DNA from: Lactobacillus sp. ESL0677 | Lineage (GTDB): Bacteria; Bacillota; Bacilli; Lactobacillales; Lactobacillaceae | Assembly: GCF_029392875.1 (NCBI RefSeq) | Contig: NZ_CP113946.1 | Coordinates: 1,964,799 to 2,028,798 of the forward strand | Direction of reading: 5' to 3' | DNA: 64,000 nt | Shown: in pieces, positions 63,397-64,000 of the stretch | How the letters are laid out: each line of letters begins with the position of its first letter | Numbering within the stretch: position 1 is the stretch's first letter | Translations under genes and position numbers: made by a program | The notes under the pieces: generated by a model | Databases searched by the model: none | What the model saw: only the letters and a program-made list of their open reading frames with translations | What the model was told of the DNA's origin: nothing

Positions 63397-63535
63397 AAGC
63401 AGATAAGACTTTTCTACCCTTTGCACGGCGTCTAGCTAAAACCTTGCGGCCATTAGATGTACTCATCCGTTTCATAAAGCCATGAACTCGTGAACGGTGA
63501 CGCTTTTTAGGTTGGTAAGTTCTCTTAGTTGTCAT
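63395..63535 (-). CDS. rpmH: 50S ribosomal protein L34
   Basis: A 46-residue, strongly basic ribosomal protein with the conserved start '[20 protein letters not shown]' (residues 3-22) and end '[12 protein letters not shown]'. GGAGGTG precedes the ATG. It begins the rpmH-rnpA-yidC operon next to the replication origin. It is too short for common length filters. Confidence 0.98.
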   Translation of the reverse strand: MTTKRTYQPKKRHRSRVHGFMKRMSTSNGRKVLARRRAKGRKVLSA

Positions 63536-64000
63536 TAAACTACACCTCCATTTTTATATGCTAACTGCACAATTTAATATCTAGAATAGCATGATTAAAG
63601 TAAAAAACCAAGTAAAAATGCTAATTAATTTTGAACCAATTAGATAAATTTTTAAACTAACCTGAATTTGTCTGTGTAACTTTTAGGAGATTAATTTTCC
63701 ACAATTTAGTAAGTCACACATTTATTACATAAGTTATCCACAGTTACCAGCATGTTGATAAAGATATTCACATCATGTGGATATAGTTCTTGAAGTTTGA
63801 CTTTATCACTGCCATATCAATTTATTTTATTAACAGCTTTATCAAAAACATATTTCTCCACAGTCAAATAAGCAAAAAGATTGTTAATTATCTAAATTAA
63901 TTTATCCACAGCATGTTAATTCTTAATTTCTTTTGTTCACTTGTGGAAAACATTTTGCTTAGATGGTAAAATAATTTGGGTTAAAAATTTTTGGAGGAGA
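63536..64000. other. oriC: Replication origin region with DnaA boxes; start of dnaA leader
   Basis: DnaA boxes are seen at 63695-63703 (TTTTCCACA), 63734-63742 (TTATCCACA), 63776-63784 (ATATCCACA, minus), 63854-63862 (TTCTCCACA), 63902-63910 (TTATCCACA) and 63942-63950 (TTTTCCACA, minus), in AT-rich sequence. The window ends with GGAGGAGA, a ribosome-binding site whose gene, by conserved order next to rpmH, should be dnaA. Confidence 0.88.

Overview
The window reads as an origin-proximal stretch of a low-GC Lactobacillus chromosome (Lactobacillus sensu stricto, acidophilus/delbrueckii-like). Three things support this: the order rpmH-rnpA-yidC-mnmE-mnmG next to a cluster of DnaA boxes and a ribosome-binding site at the very end of the window, where dnaA should begin; the tandem deoxyadenosine/deoxyguanosine kinase pair known from L. 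acidophilus; and a dltXABCD operon, clpL and pyruvate oxidase genes. I see no rRNA, tRNA, CRISPR array, insertion sequence or prophage. Species cannot be fixed from the sequence alone.

Layout. 1-10.4 kb is a sugar-acid island: a partial GntR regulator, uxuB-uxuA, an operon of a RspA/mannonate-dehydratase-like enolase-superfamily enzyme with a beta-glucoside-type PTS and an RpiR regulator, then kdgK-kdgA and a divergent LacI regulator. Together these convert fructuronate to mannonate, KDG, KDPG and finally pyruvate plus glyceraldehyde-3-phosphate. 10.4-20.8 kb holds a DUF4097 protein, ilvE, clpL behind a CIRCE operator, an operon of an orphan PTS EIIC with a DUF915 hydrolase and a UvrA-like ATPase, and small membrane genes. 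20.8-26.9 kb is a candidate small RNA and the D-alanylation operon dltX-A-B-C-D with a serine hydrolase fused to its end by stop/start overlap. 26.9-28.8 kb contains two tandem small RNAs carrying sequences complementary to ribosome-binding sites, a CBS-domain protein and an unknown protein.

28.9-38.9 kb carries a metal P-type ATPase, a CPA2 antiporter, a CPBP protease, a DUF218 protein, a MacB-like ABC transporter, a broken DUF2087 gene, nagB with a NagR-type operator, and the amaP-DUF2273-asp23 envelope-stress operon. 39-43.4 kb is an accessory-looking block: two near-identical XRE/membrane regulators flanking a CPBP protease, then a small secreted cysteine-containing peptide and a lysine-rich secreted protein. 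43.5-51.4 kb has the two deoxynucleoside kinases, a T-box leader with a duplicated antiterminator module in front of an amino-acid ABC transporter, a HAD phosphatase and two AzgA-type purine permeases. 51.4-64 kb is a ClC transporter, gnd, two pyruvate oxidases with matching promoters and unusual acidic tails, and the conserved oriC-side genes.

Across these genes lie short palindromes that match chromosome-organisation sites: two exact and one near-exact Noc-binding sequences, and at least five parS-like sites with 14 or 15 of 16 consensus bases. Together with the RNA elements (tandem anti-Shine-Dalgarno RNAs, double T-box, promoter-plus-terminator RNA before the DUF975 gene) these are the parts I consider most worth a second look.
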